Below, piece by piece: positions 51,018 through 63,403 of a stretch of 64,000 bases of DNA. The translations under genes and the position numbers were made by a program. The stretch's first letter is position 1. Every line of letters starts with the position of its first letter. A model generated the notes under the pieces. That model searched no databases. It saw nothing but the letters and a program-made list of their open reading frames with translations, and was not told where the DNA came from. The DNA comes from Chrysomallon squamiferum (taxonomy: Eukaryota > Mollusca > Gastropoda > Neomphalida > Peltospiridae), in assembly GCA_012295275.1 (NCBI GenBank), contig CM022670.1, positions 30,524,438 to 30,588,437 on the forward strand. Direction: 5' to 3'.

Positions 51018-51075
<58 letters not shown>
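50850..51075. repeat. Compound (TATG)n/(GT)n microsatellite
   Basis: TATG tetranucleotides alternate with two long GT runs (about 50885-50923 and 51020-51075). Cysteine/valine-rich open frames here are repeat-born. Confidence 0.97.
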
Positions 51076-51079
<4 letters not shown>

Positions 51080-51618
51080 TTTACGGAGACGCTTTAATAA
51101 CAAACTCATCTTGAATATAGATCAGTTAAATTTTAGTACAGATATAATTTTCTGACCTGTTCTAGTCTAAACATATATAAATCAGAGTTGTAGCAAATAA
51201 ACTTGAAGAGAAATAGAAAATTCAGACGACGACAAAAAAAGAGCTCGAAAACATTCGCACTTTGATTTGTTCGTCCCTGAAGACTTGCGATGGGAAGGTT
51301 ATAATAGTTCAGTCAGCCTGTTTTACCATTTCACAAATATTGCTACATAGGTAAAGCAGCATGTGAGTTTGTATAAAATCGTACGCGGAACACGTCCAAA
51401 GTAAACACACAGATTTACTGTTTAAGTAGCACTGCTGCCGAGTTTATTAATAAAGAGTTGGTTAAACAATTAAATTAGTGTTCTAGAAACGTTGGTTGAT
51501 TATCTCATTGAACATTAGCGAGTGTAGCGCTATTCATTTTTTCTTCTTTTAACACGTACGTAGTAATTTTTTCACCAGCACATAATTTATTAATTTAATT
51601 TATTTATTATTGTTGTTA

Positions 51619-51668
<50 letters not shown>

Positions 51669-52379
51669 TGTTTATATTTGTTTATTTTTTTCATCGGCTT
51701 TATATCAGAAAAGAAGAAGAATAAGAGAATGAAAAAAATAAAAATAAAATGAATAAAGAAATAAAATAAAGAAAAATATATTAAAGAGCAGAAGAGTAAG
51801 GGAAAAAAGAGAAAAAGACTATAAGACAAGTAAAGGAGACAGAAAAAAAAATAAAGAAAAATAAAAGATATAAATTTACAGTGAATATATTTTTACCGTT
51901 TTTTAGTAACGGTTATGTTGGGTTTCTGTGTAAATTGCCTGCGGATCTTTTCACAGCATTTGCTGACAAAGTCAGAAGATCAATATTTGGTTCATTTCAG
52001 TCTTGATTAAAATATCACGTTTCAACTTTTTTTTTCTGTGAATTATAAATTCTGTTTTTTTTTTTTTTCTTTCTGAAAGCATTAGACAGACCAAGCAAAT
52101 TTCTTTCTTTCTTTCCTTCCTTCCTTGTTTTTTCTTCCCTTCTTTTTGTCTCTCAGTCATATTTGCCATAAAATAAAATTAATATGATTAATATGTTTTA
52201 TAAATCAGTTTATTCTTTTATTGATGGAAAATTTCTTGTGTGCTTTGCAAATTTCTTATAAAGTTTATTTCTAAAGGAGAAAACAAATTAGGAAAATACA
52301 ATAATTTGTACAAAATCAAAATCAAAGAATCATCTGTATCATGCAATACATTCTGAAACGGTTTTAATTATCTGCATAC

Positions 52380-52930
52380 CGTTGCATCGTCATATCCTTA
52401 CACATCATACCTTACATAATCATACCCTTATAGAGCGTACGTTTCACGGCCATATCCTTATATAGCCATACCCTTACACAGCATACATTTCACAGCTATA
52501 TCTTTACCAGCATACCCTTACATAGCATATATTTCAGAACCATATCCTTACCAGCATATCCTTACAGAGTCATACATTTCACAGTCATATCCTTACCAGC
52601 ATACCCTTACACAGTCATATCCTTAATAGTCATATCTTTACATAGTACACCCTTGTATATCACATCCTTACACTTTTACTCCTTTATAGTCGTCACACCC
52701 AAACATACAATTCCATATTATATCTTTGTATAGTCGTTACACCATATGTAAATTTATAGATCTATATCTTTACGCAGCACACCCTTATTTATATTTTTAG
52801 TCTTAACGCCTATAAACAACATCACATAGTTACATCTGTACAAAGTATATTTTTATCCTTTCATAGTCAAATTATTACATAGTACACCCTTATACGGCAT
52901 ACTGTTACACAAACTGTACATTTTATATAA
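52380..52930. repeat. Minisatellite, about 16-bp unit with higher-order structure
   Basis: Units of CATATCCTTACAC-type, variants CATACCCTTACA and CATACATTTCACA, recur about 25 times. In the first half they alternate in a set order (CATATCCTTA, CATACCCTTACA, CATACATTTCACAG) with a period near 60 bp. The second half is more diverged. Confidence 0.85.
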
Positions 52931-53326
52931 TAATTTATTTACACTCACAAAAGCTCTGAAAATGTAAAGAAAAAAAAGAGAGTAAAACTCTCCTTACGAG
53001 TGGCACGCATTACTTGGAAATGAAACCTTAGATTATCAGTTAGACCCTGAGACATGGTCGTTTCAAAATAATTAGGACAGCATACATAAGTATTTATTTG
53101 ATACATATACATCACTTACGTGCACTTTTTTTGCAGATAGTGAACTACTTTCACGACCTTTTGCAAATAGCTGGAATGGAAAATAACCAGTAGATGGTTT
53201 ACTACAACAAAATACTCTCCTGCGAGTTTCATTTCTCAGGTCAAATTCTAAATACTGTACAGTAAAACCATATGAACAAAACATGAAACAAGTATCAGAT
53301 TTTTGTCTAACAGCTTCCAGTTTCAC

Positions 53327-53328
53327 AC

Positions 53329-53385
<57 letters not shown>
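53327..53385. repeat. (AAT)n microsatellite
   Basis: About 58 bases of AAT triplets, creating a tyrosine run in the minus-strand frame. Confidence 0.97.
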
Positions 53386-53784
53386 TAACTGAGAACGTTT
53401 TTAAATAAAACACATCGTCCTTCCTTTTTCCCTTCCAGTCTAAGATGTCGGTTTAACACAGCTAAGTATATTAAGATCAAGGTATATGATTACCTGTTTT
53501 GCTGTCTTATGTAGATACTCTAAACTGTACGGAGTAATTAAATAATTTAATTTCCCTGCGTCTCTAGAGTACAGTGTTTTCCAGCACATTAAAATAATTA
53601 AGTTTAGTGTTGATTTTTGTTTTTCGTGCTCTGTGAATCATAATTTAAAACACAATCAGCCCAAATAATGCAGTTTATAATACGTAACAGAGCTTATAAT
53701 ATAAAATAATATAATATAATATAATAATGACATGACATAACATAAAATAGTATCATGCAGTAAATTATCCCATAGTATTGTACA

Positions 53785-53950
53785 GTAAAGTACAGTATAG
53801 TACAGTATAGTATAGTATAATATAGTGTACTATAGTATACTATAATATAGTGTAATATAGTATACTATAATATAGTGTAATATAGTATACTATAATATAG
53901 TGTAATGTAGTATACTATAATATAGTACAGTATAGTATCTTATAGTATAT
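53785..53950. repeat. Minisatellite with 28-bp self-complementary unit
   Basis: TATAGTGTAATATAGTATAC followed by TATAATA repeats about four times (53820-53930), with shorter TATAGTA/TACAGTA units on each side. GTATAC and TATA cores make each unit partly palindromic. Confidence 0.85.
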
Positions 53951-53999
53951 GAAAGGTTAGCATAGCACAGCACAGCACAGTACAGTGTTATATATAGTA

Positions 54000-55731
54000 T
54001 TAGTATTTTTATTATCCCACCAAAATATCTTTATCTCGCTAGTTTCCTCTAATACTCATTCACGGGCTCGCTGACTTACCCACTCACTCACTCGCTCATC
54101 TAGTTACTCAGTCAACCCATTTATTTACACAAACAAAATACTACTATTCTTATTAAAATTATGAAGTAAACAACCACAGTACTATATACCATAACGTGGA
54201 TTAAAAAAAGAAAAAAAAAAGGAACTATCAAAAATATGTTTACTGACGCTTTTAAGATTTAAATTATTATTATTTGTTTTTTAAACAGAACAAATTAAAA
54301 TAATAAAATAAGGAAATAACGATATTCCTTTATTTGGACAAAAAAAGTATGAACGATTTTTATGAACAAACAAACAATAACTATAAAATATGATAGAAAA
54401 AAAATAAAAAAAAAATAAAAAAAAGAAAGAAAGAAAGAAAAGAAATAGTAAATGTAAAAATAAAACAATAAAAATATATATAAAAATATTATAACGACGA
54501 CGACAAGAATAACAAGAATAACATAAAAATTACCATTTCCTTAGAAATTAAATAAATAAAGTAATAAGAAATATATAATAAATTTATTAACCATTTAAAA
54601 TAATGTATTATGATATTTAGTCATTTCATTCTAGGCGACCTTTAGATTACATCAGTTAATATTATTAATACGCAGTCCTCTGCCGCCCACAACGCATTTA
54701 AGCAGATTATATTTAGAAAATGCTAAAGGGTTTCTAAAAACTTCCTACAACAGTCCGGATATTTAAATTATTTTAAGATCATCTACAGAAGTTGAAAACA
54801 AAATCGATTGGTCTTAGCATCTTAATACTGTGATTTCAAACGGTCGCGAAAAGTGTTAATAATACACAAACAGGAGAGCTATCAAAATCGGAAACCTGAA
54901 GGAATGTGGGAAACGGCGAAATCCAGCCCATTTAGATATTACCTTCGCCACGCCATTGGTTATTGCTGTTATCAACAAATCATCAAAGAGGCGAAACTGA
55001 GAGATAAAGACGTAGACGTGACTGGAGCGCGCGCCACGCGACTCGTTTCATTAAGTTGTTAAACAGTGGTTAAATACAGCAGTCTGTAGTTCCCGTAACA
55101 TATATTTCCATTCGAGCGTATACGAATACACTGGGTGTAGTATATTCATATATTTTTTTATTCTAAATAACCTTTTTATTTTTATTTTATCGGATTACCT
55201 TTCTTGACTGACGGTTTTGTTACAGTGTAGAACACTCGACCAGTAACGGCGCCAAATGTTCTGATGCTTTAACCGCACAAAACGACCAAGACGAAACTGG
55301 CACAGGCAAGCCCATACATTCTGTAAGTCTGTATGATAAAACAAATCTCGGAGATTATCCCGCAAATGTTCTGTAGCTGCTTGCATGATTTTTCTTTTCA
55401 TGTGGATGAATAAAAGTCGACGAATACACGAAGAATCTGTTAAAAGCCTCGGAGTTTTTCTTTTTTCTTTTTTTTCTTTTTTTTCTATAAGGAACTAAAC
55501 ATGATACGAATTTTATTTGTTATGGGATGAAATCGTTTACAGCTGTCAGTCACATGTTTGATCTTCAACAAGTAAATACAGCGTCAACGGTAGAAAACAT
55601 AAAAAAAAAAAATCAGTAACTAGCTAATCTGAATTTTTACCGCTTTGTATTTGGTACTAGGAAGGATATATATATAGATATTAAAATCGAGGACCATTTC
55701 AGTTTCACAGTAACCCATTCAGTTCATCGCA
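54000..55731. other. 5' flank of the GPCR gene
   Basis: AT-rich DNA with A tracts at 54200-54500. A less AT-rich patch lies at 54840-55060, including GTGACTGGAGCGCGCGCCAC. TATATATATAGATATTA sits at 55669-55685, about 50 bases before the start codon, and could be a TATA element. Short frames at 54853-55062 and 55195-55401 are not supported. A PBS-like string is noted near 55250. Confidence 0.4.
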
Positions 55732-56025
55732 ATGTCATCATCTACTTTGTCATCGACAAATGTTTCCAGTTTATCAAGCAATGACTCGGATTATTATTAT
55801 AGCTATGAGTATGATTATGAATCCTCTGTCAACAACCTCCCCCTAGGTGAAGTGATCCCCACCGGACTGGCTTATTCCTTGATCCTGTTACTGGGTTTGG
55901 TGGGTAACAGCCTTGTGATCTTTTCCATCGGCTACTACGGCCGCATGAGAAATGTCACCAACGTATTTCTAATGAGTCTTGCCTCAGCGGATTTGTTACT
56001 CATTCTCATTTGCGTTCCCGTTAAG
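55732..56025 (+). CDS. Rhodopsin-family peptide-type GPCR, first coding exon
   Basis: The exon encodes 98 residues from ATG at 55732 and ends at VPVK with an AAG/GTAAGC donor (phase 0). The extracellular N-terminus (1-40) is Ser-rich, with N-glycosylation sites at N10 and N17 and a Tyr/acidic run (residues 20-30, DYYYSYEYDYE) that could be tyrosine-sulfated. TM1 spans about 41-66 (SLILLLGLVGNSLVIFSI, N59 is position 1.50). After a short loop (YYGRMRNVTN), TM2 has FLMSLASADLLLILICVPVK (D87 is position 2.50). The pattern fits class A neuropeptide receptors; the exact ligand group cannot be told from this part. TM3-TM7, DRY and NPxxY would be in later exons, not found before position 64000. The frame beyond 56025 is intron with TATG repeats. 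Confidence 0.88.
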
Positions 56026-57365
56026 GTAAGCTTCTTATTACTGTTGTTATATACATATATGTATGTATGTAATGTATGTATGTATGTATATATGTATGTA
56101 TCCATGTATTTATGAACGTATGTATGATTATACATAATGTGTATTGTATATTGTTGTTTTAATGATATTGTTGTTACTTCTGTCGCTGATTACAGTCATG
56201 ACGTTAATATTATGTATTTACTTACTAAAATGTCTGCTTGTTTCATATAACATAACCAATGCTGGTAACACTATGACCAGAAAAAAGTGCATATACATAT
56301 CTGTTTTCATTACAAAGCTAACGTGATAATAATCATTATATCCAGATATTTGTTTCTTTCATTTAAGCAGCTGCCTGCGTAGGTTCAAGAACCCATTTTC
56401 ACAGAGACGTAGATCCAGTATTAAAGCCAACGGTTGCTTTATCAATAACCATAATGCGTTGAAATAAGAGTCGTTACTGCCCTAATTCAAAAGAATGTTC
56501 ATTCGAACGTCTCCTTGTAATTTGCTGATTAAATGAGTAATTTTAGTAAAGAGAGAAACAGAACAGTCACACGTTAGCGAGTTAATAAATCTTTCTTTAT
56601 TTAATGTCACTGCATATATAATCATATGCGACGTATGAATTTTGTGTTTTGATGGTACTAGAATGGAAACTGAGAGAAAATACTCTTTGGATTACTATTA
56701 TCGATTAGCAGCAAGGATATCTTTAATCAATAATGTTCCCATTGATAGAGAACATTCCACGGCGCTTGATAAACCATGACCAGGAGAACACTATGTAACA
56801 GTTCTGAATTAAATTTATACGTCTTAAAAAAAGAAAGTAAATAACAAAAATTAAAATGAATTAATTAATAAAGAAAGAAAGAAATAAAGAAATAATACAA
56901 AATAGAAATAAAACAATAAAAAACGTATGTGTGTGTTATTGTTGTAACTTATTTTGTATTATTTCTTTCTTTCTTTCGTTATCTTTCTTCCCTTTTTATA
57001 CACCAAGACACGAATGTTTTTGTGTATGTGTTTATGTATATCTGTATCTATCTCTGTCTGTTTGTCTGTCTCTCTTTCTATATATCTATCTATCTACATC
57101 TACTTATAGATGTAGGTATTGTTTTTAATGAAGATGAGATGATTTGAGGGTTTTTTAAAATACATTTTAACATTTTTATCCTGTTAACTTTCTCGACTGT
57201 CTTAATAGGGCTGTTCCGTAATAGGGCTGGAACCGTAAATCCTAAAAAAAAAAAAAACAGCCTCTAAGTATTAAGAAAGGGAACGAAAGATTAAATATTC
57301 CAATAACCAAACAAATGAGTAAACTAATTAAACAACGAAGGAAGGCCGAAAGCCATGAAACCTAA
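56026..57365. other. GPCR intron 1, first part
   Basis: Begins with a GTAAGC donor, then TATG repeats at 56050-56135. Pyrimidine-rich and TATC repeats occur at 56960-57110. No exon was recognised. Confidence 0.55.
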
Positions 57366-57367
57366 TA

Positions 57368-57621
57368 CAGGTTGAGAATCCCTTATTCCGAGCAGCAGAA
57401 ACAGTGATATCTTGTAATTTTTTTGCTGTATGCTGGACAAGCTTTCTTTTATGCTCTAAGAAGTCATGCAAACTATTAAATTTTTGTATAAGCTGTACAT
57501 GAAATACAAACTGAATTCGAATTTAGACTTAGATCCTGTTCTCAGATTATCTCCATACATTATTTAAAAAATCTGAAAAGATTTCGGTCCCAAGCAATTC
57601 GGATAAATGATTCTCAAAATT
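57368..57621. mobile_element. Tigger-like MITE with TA target duplication
   Basis: The left end is CAGGTTGAGAATCCCTTATT and the right end read in reverse begins AATTTTGAGAATCATTTATC, then CGAATTGCTTGGGACCGAAA. These match the well-known Tigger/pogo terminal pattern (a CAGGTTGAGTATCCCTTATCC-like end with GCTTGGGACC inside). TA dinucleotides flank both ends (57366-57367 and 57622-57623). The 254-bp interior has no transposase, so the element is non-autonomous. Confidence 0.82.
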
Positions 57622-58495
57622 TATTTAGCTCGTGTGTGAGTTAGAAGGAAATGCATCGTCATTACTTAAATATAGACTAGACTGCGTATTTATTCAAATA
57701 TACAAGGTGTGAGCAGTTAGCTAAACGTATTTATCAGTTCCAACCCCAGATAATGTCATCTATCATAAATGTCTGTGTTTGCGATTCTTGCAGTTTCTCT
57801 CTCTCAGACAGACTTGCATTATGTTTACTCAGCAAGCAGGTTTATATGTTCTTGATAGCGGTAAACAGTACGTATTTGTTGTCTGTTATACTGTCACGAA
57901 AAGTATGTGTATATCGCTCCGGAATCGCCAGCTAATAGGTCAGGGGAAACTAAAAGCCTGTTTCTTCGTCTGTCGTACACATTTCGAGCTTCCATTCTAA
58001 AGCGTATCTAACAGATGTCAAAGTATATCAGATTAAACCTCTGTTATATATTACATTTTACTAACTGACGCGATCAACAGGCACGTTTTAAACACGAGAA
58101 GTAAAATAAAGTTATTAAATTTGAATTCCTGGTATGATTAATTTCCCTTACATTAAGTTTTATTTGACCATATTAAAAAAAAAAAAAAAAAAAAAAAATT
58201 CTCAAAGTTTATTTTTTTAATAATTTCGTTACATTACTGAATGATTTTTGCGTGTTTGTGTATGTAAAAATAAATATGTTGAAGTAATTCTTATAACGGC
58301 ATTAAAAACATATAGGTAATCACTAATGCACAAATACTAAGTGGCATGCATAAAAGAGTTATTTATTAAATACACATATAAAAGATTTAGTGTTGGCGAC
58401 TGCCTATCTCAAACAATTCCACCGTCATAACATTTTGTAATAGGAAAGAATAAAATTAACAGATTTTTATAAAATAAACAAAAATAGATAAACAG

Positions 58496-58528
<33 letters not shown>

Positions 58529-59857
58529 CTAATAGACAGATAGACAGATAGATAGTTAAAATTATTTATAAAAATTAAACAATTTAAATAAGTAAAAAAA
58601 TAAAGTGAAATTATTATAAAATCCTATACTGTAACTGATAAAACAACACCTCTTTAATTTACTTGCAAACAGTACTGATTTTAACTAGTAGATTATAAAT
58701 CGCACCCCAGAACGAAGGGTTACTCCAGCATTTGGTAAATATAATATTTGAAATGATTTTGACGAAATTATAAAATTTAATAAAAGTGAAAATGTGAACG
58801 CTAACAAAATGCAAAGGACCTAGAATTACGTAATTGTTTACTATAAATATTTAAATTAATTTAAGTTTTATATATGAAATCGATAAAATTTAATAGAAAT
58901 GTAGAAAATGGTGACAAAATTCATATTCATTCTACATATATTTTTGACTCTAGATTATTTAAAAACTATTCTGAAAGAAGCAAGTTTTCAAATTGTTTGT
59001 TTCTTCTGGAGTTGATCAAAGTACCTTTAAACCGCCAGCAAATTGCTGAATCGTTTCTTGAACGATGCTTAGTGAATATCTGCCCAGAATAACTATTTTC
59101 CAGTAAACAGTTAAGAATTGTGCTCAGCTTAGTAATTAGTTGCTGGAAATCGTTATAAAATTATTTTTAAAATCACATCAAGCTATTAATAGAGTAGAAG
59201 CAATAATTGTAAAGTAATGTTTTCTTCGCAACACTGAGCCTAGTTATTCGGCTTTTGTCAACCTTATAATAAGGTTTAAATTAATTAAGATAAATTACCG
59301 GAGCGAAATCGAATATACATGAATGCTAAGACTTGAAACATGTAATGAAAGAAAAGAGGAAAATGTTTTTTTCTTAAGAACACACTTTTTTTTTTGAGCT
59401 GACAATGCAATAATATTAATTTATTTATTTCAAGATTGAAAAGATAATTTCGTTTATATTGAGAATACGAAGAAATTATCGATATGCAGCAAATGAATAG
59501 TATTTTCTTTACTTCAGTACATTCTGGAATAAAAAGAGAGAACCGAGACTAAGCTAGAAAGGTTAATAAAATGTGATTTACATAAGTTCTAACCTGAAGA
59601 AACCCAGAATGGAAATATACAATAATTTTGTTTGAGACAGTAAATCAATTTAACTGTTAAACCGTTAGGAAAATTCATTTTTAATTTTTTTAACTTTTGA
59701 TTTTTAAAACTTTTTTTTATGTCATTGTGGAAAAAAATATTTTAAATAATTTTCGACTTGAAGAAAAAGAAGAATAAGACAAAAATAATAAAATAAAATA
59801 ATAAAAATAAAAATGAAAATAAGAAATAAAAACTAAAAAAATAAAATATTGTCTAAA

Positions 59858-59893
<36 letters not shown>

Positions 59894-60135
59894 TTTTTAC
59901 TTGGGAGAGTAGAAAGGTTAATTAATTAATTATTATCACTGTATTTAGTGTAGAACAAGAAATAAAATGAAATTACAACAAACCAACCGGTTTGTCAGTG
60001 ACGGCTACCATCTAGAAAGATTGAATGTTTGGATTAGGGAACGGTTACTTGTTTTGCATTATATTTCACATTCTTCTTCTTTTCCAAATTATTGCTTATG
60101 TGTGTTTGTGTATGTGTTGCATCCATAAATATAAG

Positions 60136-60214
<79 letters not shown>

Positions 60215-60890
60215 ATATATATGTGTGTGTGTGTGTGTGTATATATATCTATCTATCTATCTCTATAGATATGTGCGTGTGTGGGCCTACGTGTCTGTGC
60301 ATTTATGTGTGTCTATATGTATGTTCCTTTCTTTTCATTTCGTTTCTTTCTTTCTTTTCATTTTTTGTTTCATAATTTTTCTTTATTCGTTTCTTATTCT
60401 GTCATAATTTAGATCTTTCAGTGATGTGTGTTCCATCTTAACAAACCAATCAACTTGACAGGATATAATCAAAATTTGAAATCATCGCATTTTTGGTTTT
60501 TATTTCTTTTCTTCCCTTCTTCTTATTATTATCATATTCTATGGGGCGAAATAGCATTATGTCTAGCATAATGGATAGAAATTAATCTGAAAATTATGAT
60601 TTATTTCGCATGTAGAGCGTGACACGTAACATGAATTTACTGTTTAACTGTCGTAATTATCCTGGGAATAGTTTTCTTCTTACAAAGGAATACTAATGTT
60701 ATATCATATAATAATCCGAGTAAAGATTGTCTTATTTATTTATCACAGTCAAATAGCTTTGAAACGCAGTAAGACCTTATTCTGATACAAAAATGATTTA
60801 TGTTTTTTCTTTTCTTTCTTTCTTTTCTTTCAGTTGCCAGTAAATGAATGTTTCATAATCAAATTGAAAAGCTGAAATACTCTGTTGCTA
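57622..60890. other. GPCR intron 1 or downstream DNA, no exon seen
   Basis: AT-rich DNA with an A tract at 58172-58197, GATA repeats at 58497-58555, (AAT)n at 59858-59892 and an AT/AC/GT block at 60138-60262. A 72-codon frame at 58874-59092 has no recognised motif or splice support. Confidence 0.5.
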
Positions 60891-60904
60891 TCATCACTAT
60901 TAAC

Positions 60905-61225
60905 ATGAATACTTATACTGCTGTTGCTGTTACCACTACACAACAACTGTTACCACTACACAACAACTGTTACCACTACATGACAACTGTCACTACTACT
61001 ACTACTATTTCTACTACTATGGTTACTGTTGCTGCTGCTGCTACTACTAATAATAATACTGCTTCTACTACCACCACCAGTACTGCTGCAACTGCTACTA
61101 CTGCATCCACTACCACTATTGTTGTATTATCATCACCACCACTGCTACTGCCTGCTGCTGCTACTACTACTTTTACTACTACTCCGACTACTATTATCAC
61201 TACTACTGCTACTACTTTTGGTGCT
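60905..61225. repeat. Degenerate (ACT/CTG)n triplet array
   Basis: More than 300 bases of ACT, CTG, ACC and TTA triplets with point changes, open in several frames on both strands. It also contains three copies of a TGTTACCACTACACAACAAC unit at 60925-60985. Long leucine- and threonine-rich frames over it are artefacts. Confidence 0.85.
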
Positions 61226-61262
61226 ATATTGTAACTATCAATCGAGCGACTACTGTAAGCAC

Positions 61263-61267
<5 letters not shown>

Positions 61268-61357
<90 letters not shown>

Positions 61358-61385
61358 CTCTCCTCTGCTCTCCTCTCTCTCTCAT
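61268..61385. repeat. (CT)n microsatellite
   Basis: Pure CT to about 61340, then interrupted CT/CTCC runs. It directly follows the triplet array. Confidence 0.95.
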
Positions 61386-62003
61386 TATTTGCAGCCTATA
61401 TCTGCTTCAAACTCTCTATATTTTCTTTTGTCTTCCTGTTAAACCATATAAATATCTGTTGTTTACCTTTCTTTATTTTTTTTCTCTGATTTCTTTGTTT
61501 GTCATCAGTGTTGCCTTTTCTTTATATACATATATATATATATTATAAGGAAATTTATAATTGAGAAAAATCACTTACTAAGAGCCGTTTCACGGCAATG
61601 AACTTGCCGTGTTGTAGATGGGTATTTGTTACAGACATCACAAATAAAGAGATTTCACAAGCAACTCTCTTCGTAGGTCAAGCTGAAAATTGTTAGTAGG
61701 CAATGAGTAGAAATCGATCAGAGAAAACCGGTAACCATTAAACACTCAATAATTCTTAGTATGCTGACTGTCTAATATTACCCAGTATTAGACTGATCAA
61801 ACCAATTCAGCTTGACAGAAGATATAACTGCTTCGCTTTATTAGGTTTATTATAATTGTTTGTTTTTATTTTGTATTTAATCTTTTTACACATAATCAAA
61901 ATAAGTTACAACCGTAAGCTTGTTTACGAAGAATATAATAAAATTTGAGAAGACTTTCCTTTCCTTATCATTTTATTAATATAAACATTAATTCCATATT
62001 AAG

Positions 62004-62281
62004 ATTTAAATAGCAGACCTTATTCACAGAAAAAAATAATTTACATAAAACGAGAGACAGACAAAATATTTTCAAATTTTCTCTTTATCTTAATTTTAGA
62101 CCATAAGCTCTAATATAAAAACTGTCACAAAATTTTGTCTCGTGTAATAAACTTTAGTTTAATTGTTCAAAAAAGAGCTTTAATGTCATACAATTTAAAT
62201 AGCAGACCTTATTTACAGAAATAAGTAATTTACATAAAACGAGAGACAGACAAAATATTTTCAAATTTTCTCTTTATCTTA
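62004..62281. repeat. Tandem duplication of about 90 bp, period 189 bp
   Basis: ATTTAAATAGCAGACCTTAT with ATTTACATAAAACGAGAGAC and AAATTTTCTCTTTATCTTA occurs at 62004-62093 and again at 62193-62281. The copies differ by only a few bases. Confidence 0.9.
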
Positions 62282-63371
62282 TTATCTTATTGGCTTTGAT
62301 ATTTTAAATAAATAAACATTTAAAACATTTAAAACAAATATTGTACAATCTTTAAAATCAAACATCATTATTATTTATACAGACTTCAGAAATGTCTATC
62401 TGAAGGAATTGGGGTGTCATACGGCAAATAAATAAAAATAACAATTTCAAATTAAAACATTTAGCGTAATTTTATTTTAATTTATGATTTTTTTATCAGT
62501 ATTTCACTTACGGATGTGACTGTTTAAATCGAAAAAACAAAATACAACAAAACAAACCTTTCTTTCTCTGTCTGTCTATTTGTCTCTCTAACACAATCTT
62601 TAGCTATTCGTATCCAGTACAACATGCGCTTGATCAGAGGAAACAATTATATTAAAATGTATATCAGAGATTGAGATTGTTGCTATTATTATTATTATTA
62701 TTGTTGTCGTTGTTGTCGTTGTTTTTTTTTATAAAGATAAAACAATACTGTTTTTGGCTGAAGATTGAATACGCATTACCAAGCACCTTACTGATGCTAC
62801 ATCATTCCTAGAGGTTTGGTTTCTAAGTTCATTCTTTATCACGTAAACAAATGATTTTAATAATCTTATAGAACCAAAGCCAAGACAAAAATGTTCATTC
62901 GTAATGGATAGAACATTTATAAAATTATTATTATTATTTATTTTCTTCTTCATCACCTTTATTTTGTTATAAATAACACAAAGCACATCACTGTTTAGGT
63001 GTATGCAGGTGTGTGTATAAGTCTGAAGGTGTGCATCTGTGTCTTACTGTGTGTGTCGGTGTATATATGTGAGACAGAGAAGAATCGATTTATGAAAACG
63101 TGTACGTCAATACGTGTATGTAATAAACCATACAGCCATTTAATTAAAAAAATTATTTATTTACGTTTCTGTCTTTATACCTTTATAACCGAAGATTCAG
63201 AAGATACGTACAAACATACACTTTTATAATAGAAGATTCGTATATATGTATGCATATAATGGAGTGGGGGCGTGTGTGTTTATGTGTGTATGTTCATGTG
63301 TAAAATATCAAAAATAAAATGAAAAATTCTCAAGGCCATATACTTTAAATCTCATAAATACATGTGATTCC

Positions 63372-63403
<32 letters not shown>

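Larger units (their letters stand above)
45620..52379. other. Gene-poor region with many simple repeats
   Basis: Contains (TTTA)n at 47230-47265, TATG/GT patches at 47835-47960, (ATT)n at 48320-48352 and 48978-49022, (GA)n at 49589-49681 and (TTA)n at 51618-51668. All long frames here translate repeats. No host exon with splice support was recognised. Confidence 0.55.

Noticed and set aside
50682-51155. 157-codon Cys/Val-rich frame and two overlapping ones
   Set aside because: They follow (TATG)n and (GT)n repeats and are open in several frames for that reason.
52380-52930. Regularly spaced repeats considered as a CRISPR-like array
   Set aside because: Units are contiguous short tandem repeats without unique spacers, in animal DNA.
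58874-59092. 72-codon frame considered as a later GPCR exon
   Set aside because: It has no TM3-TM7 pattern, no DRY or NPxxY motif, and no matching splice phase.
61029-61442. 137-codon leucine/serine-rich frame
   Set aside because: Translation of a decayed triplet array plus (CT)n; no protein-like composition.
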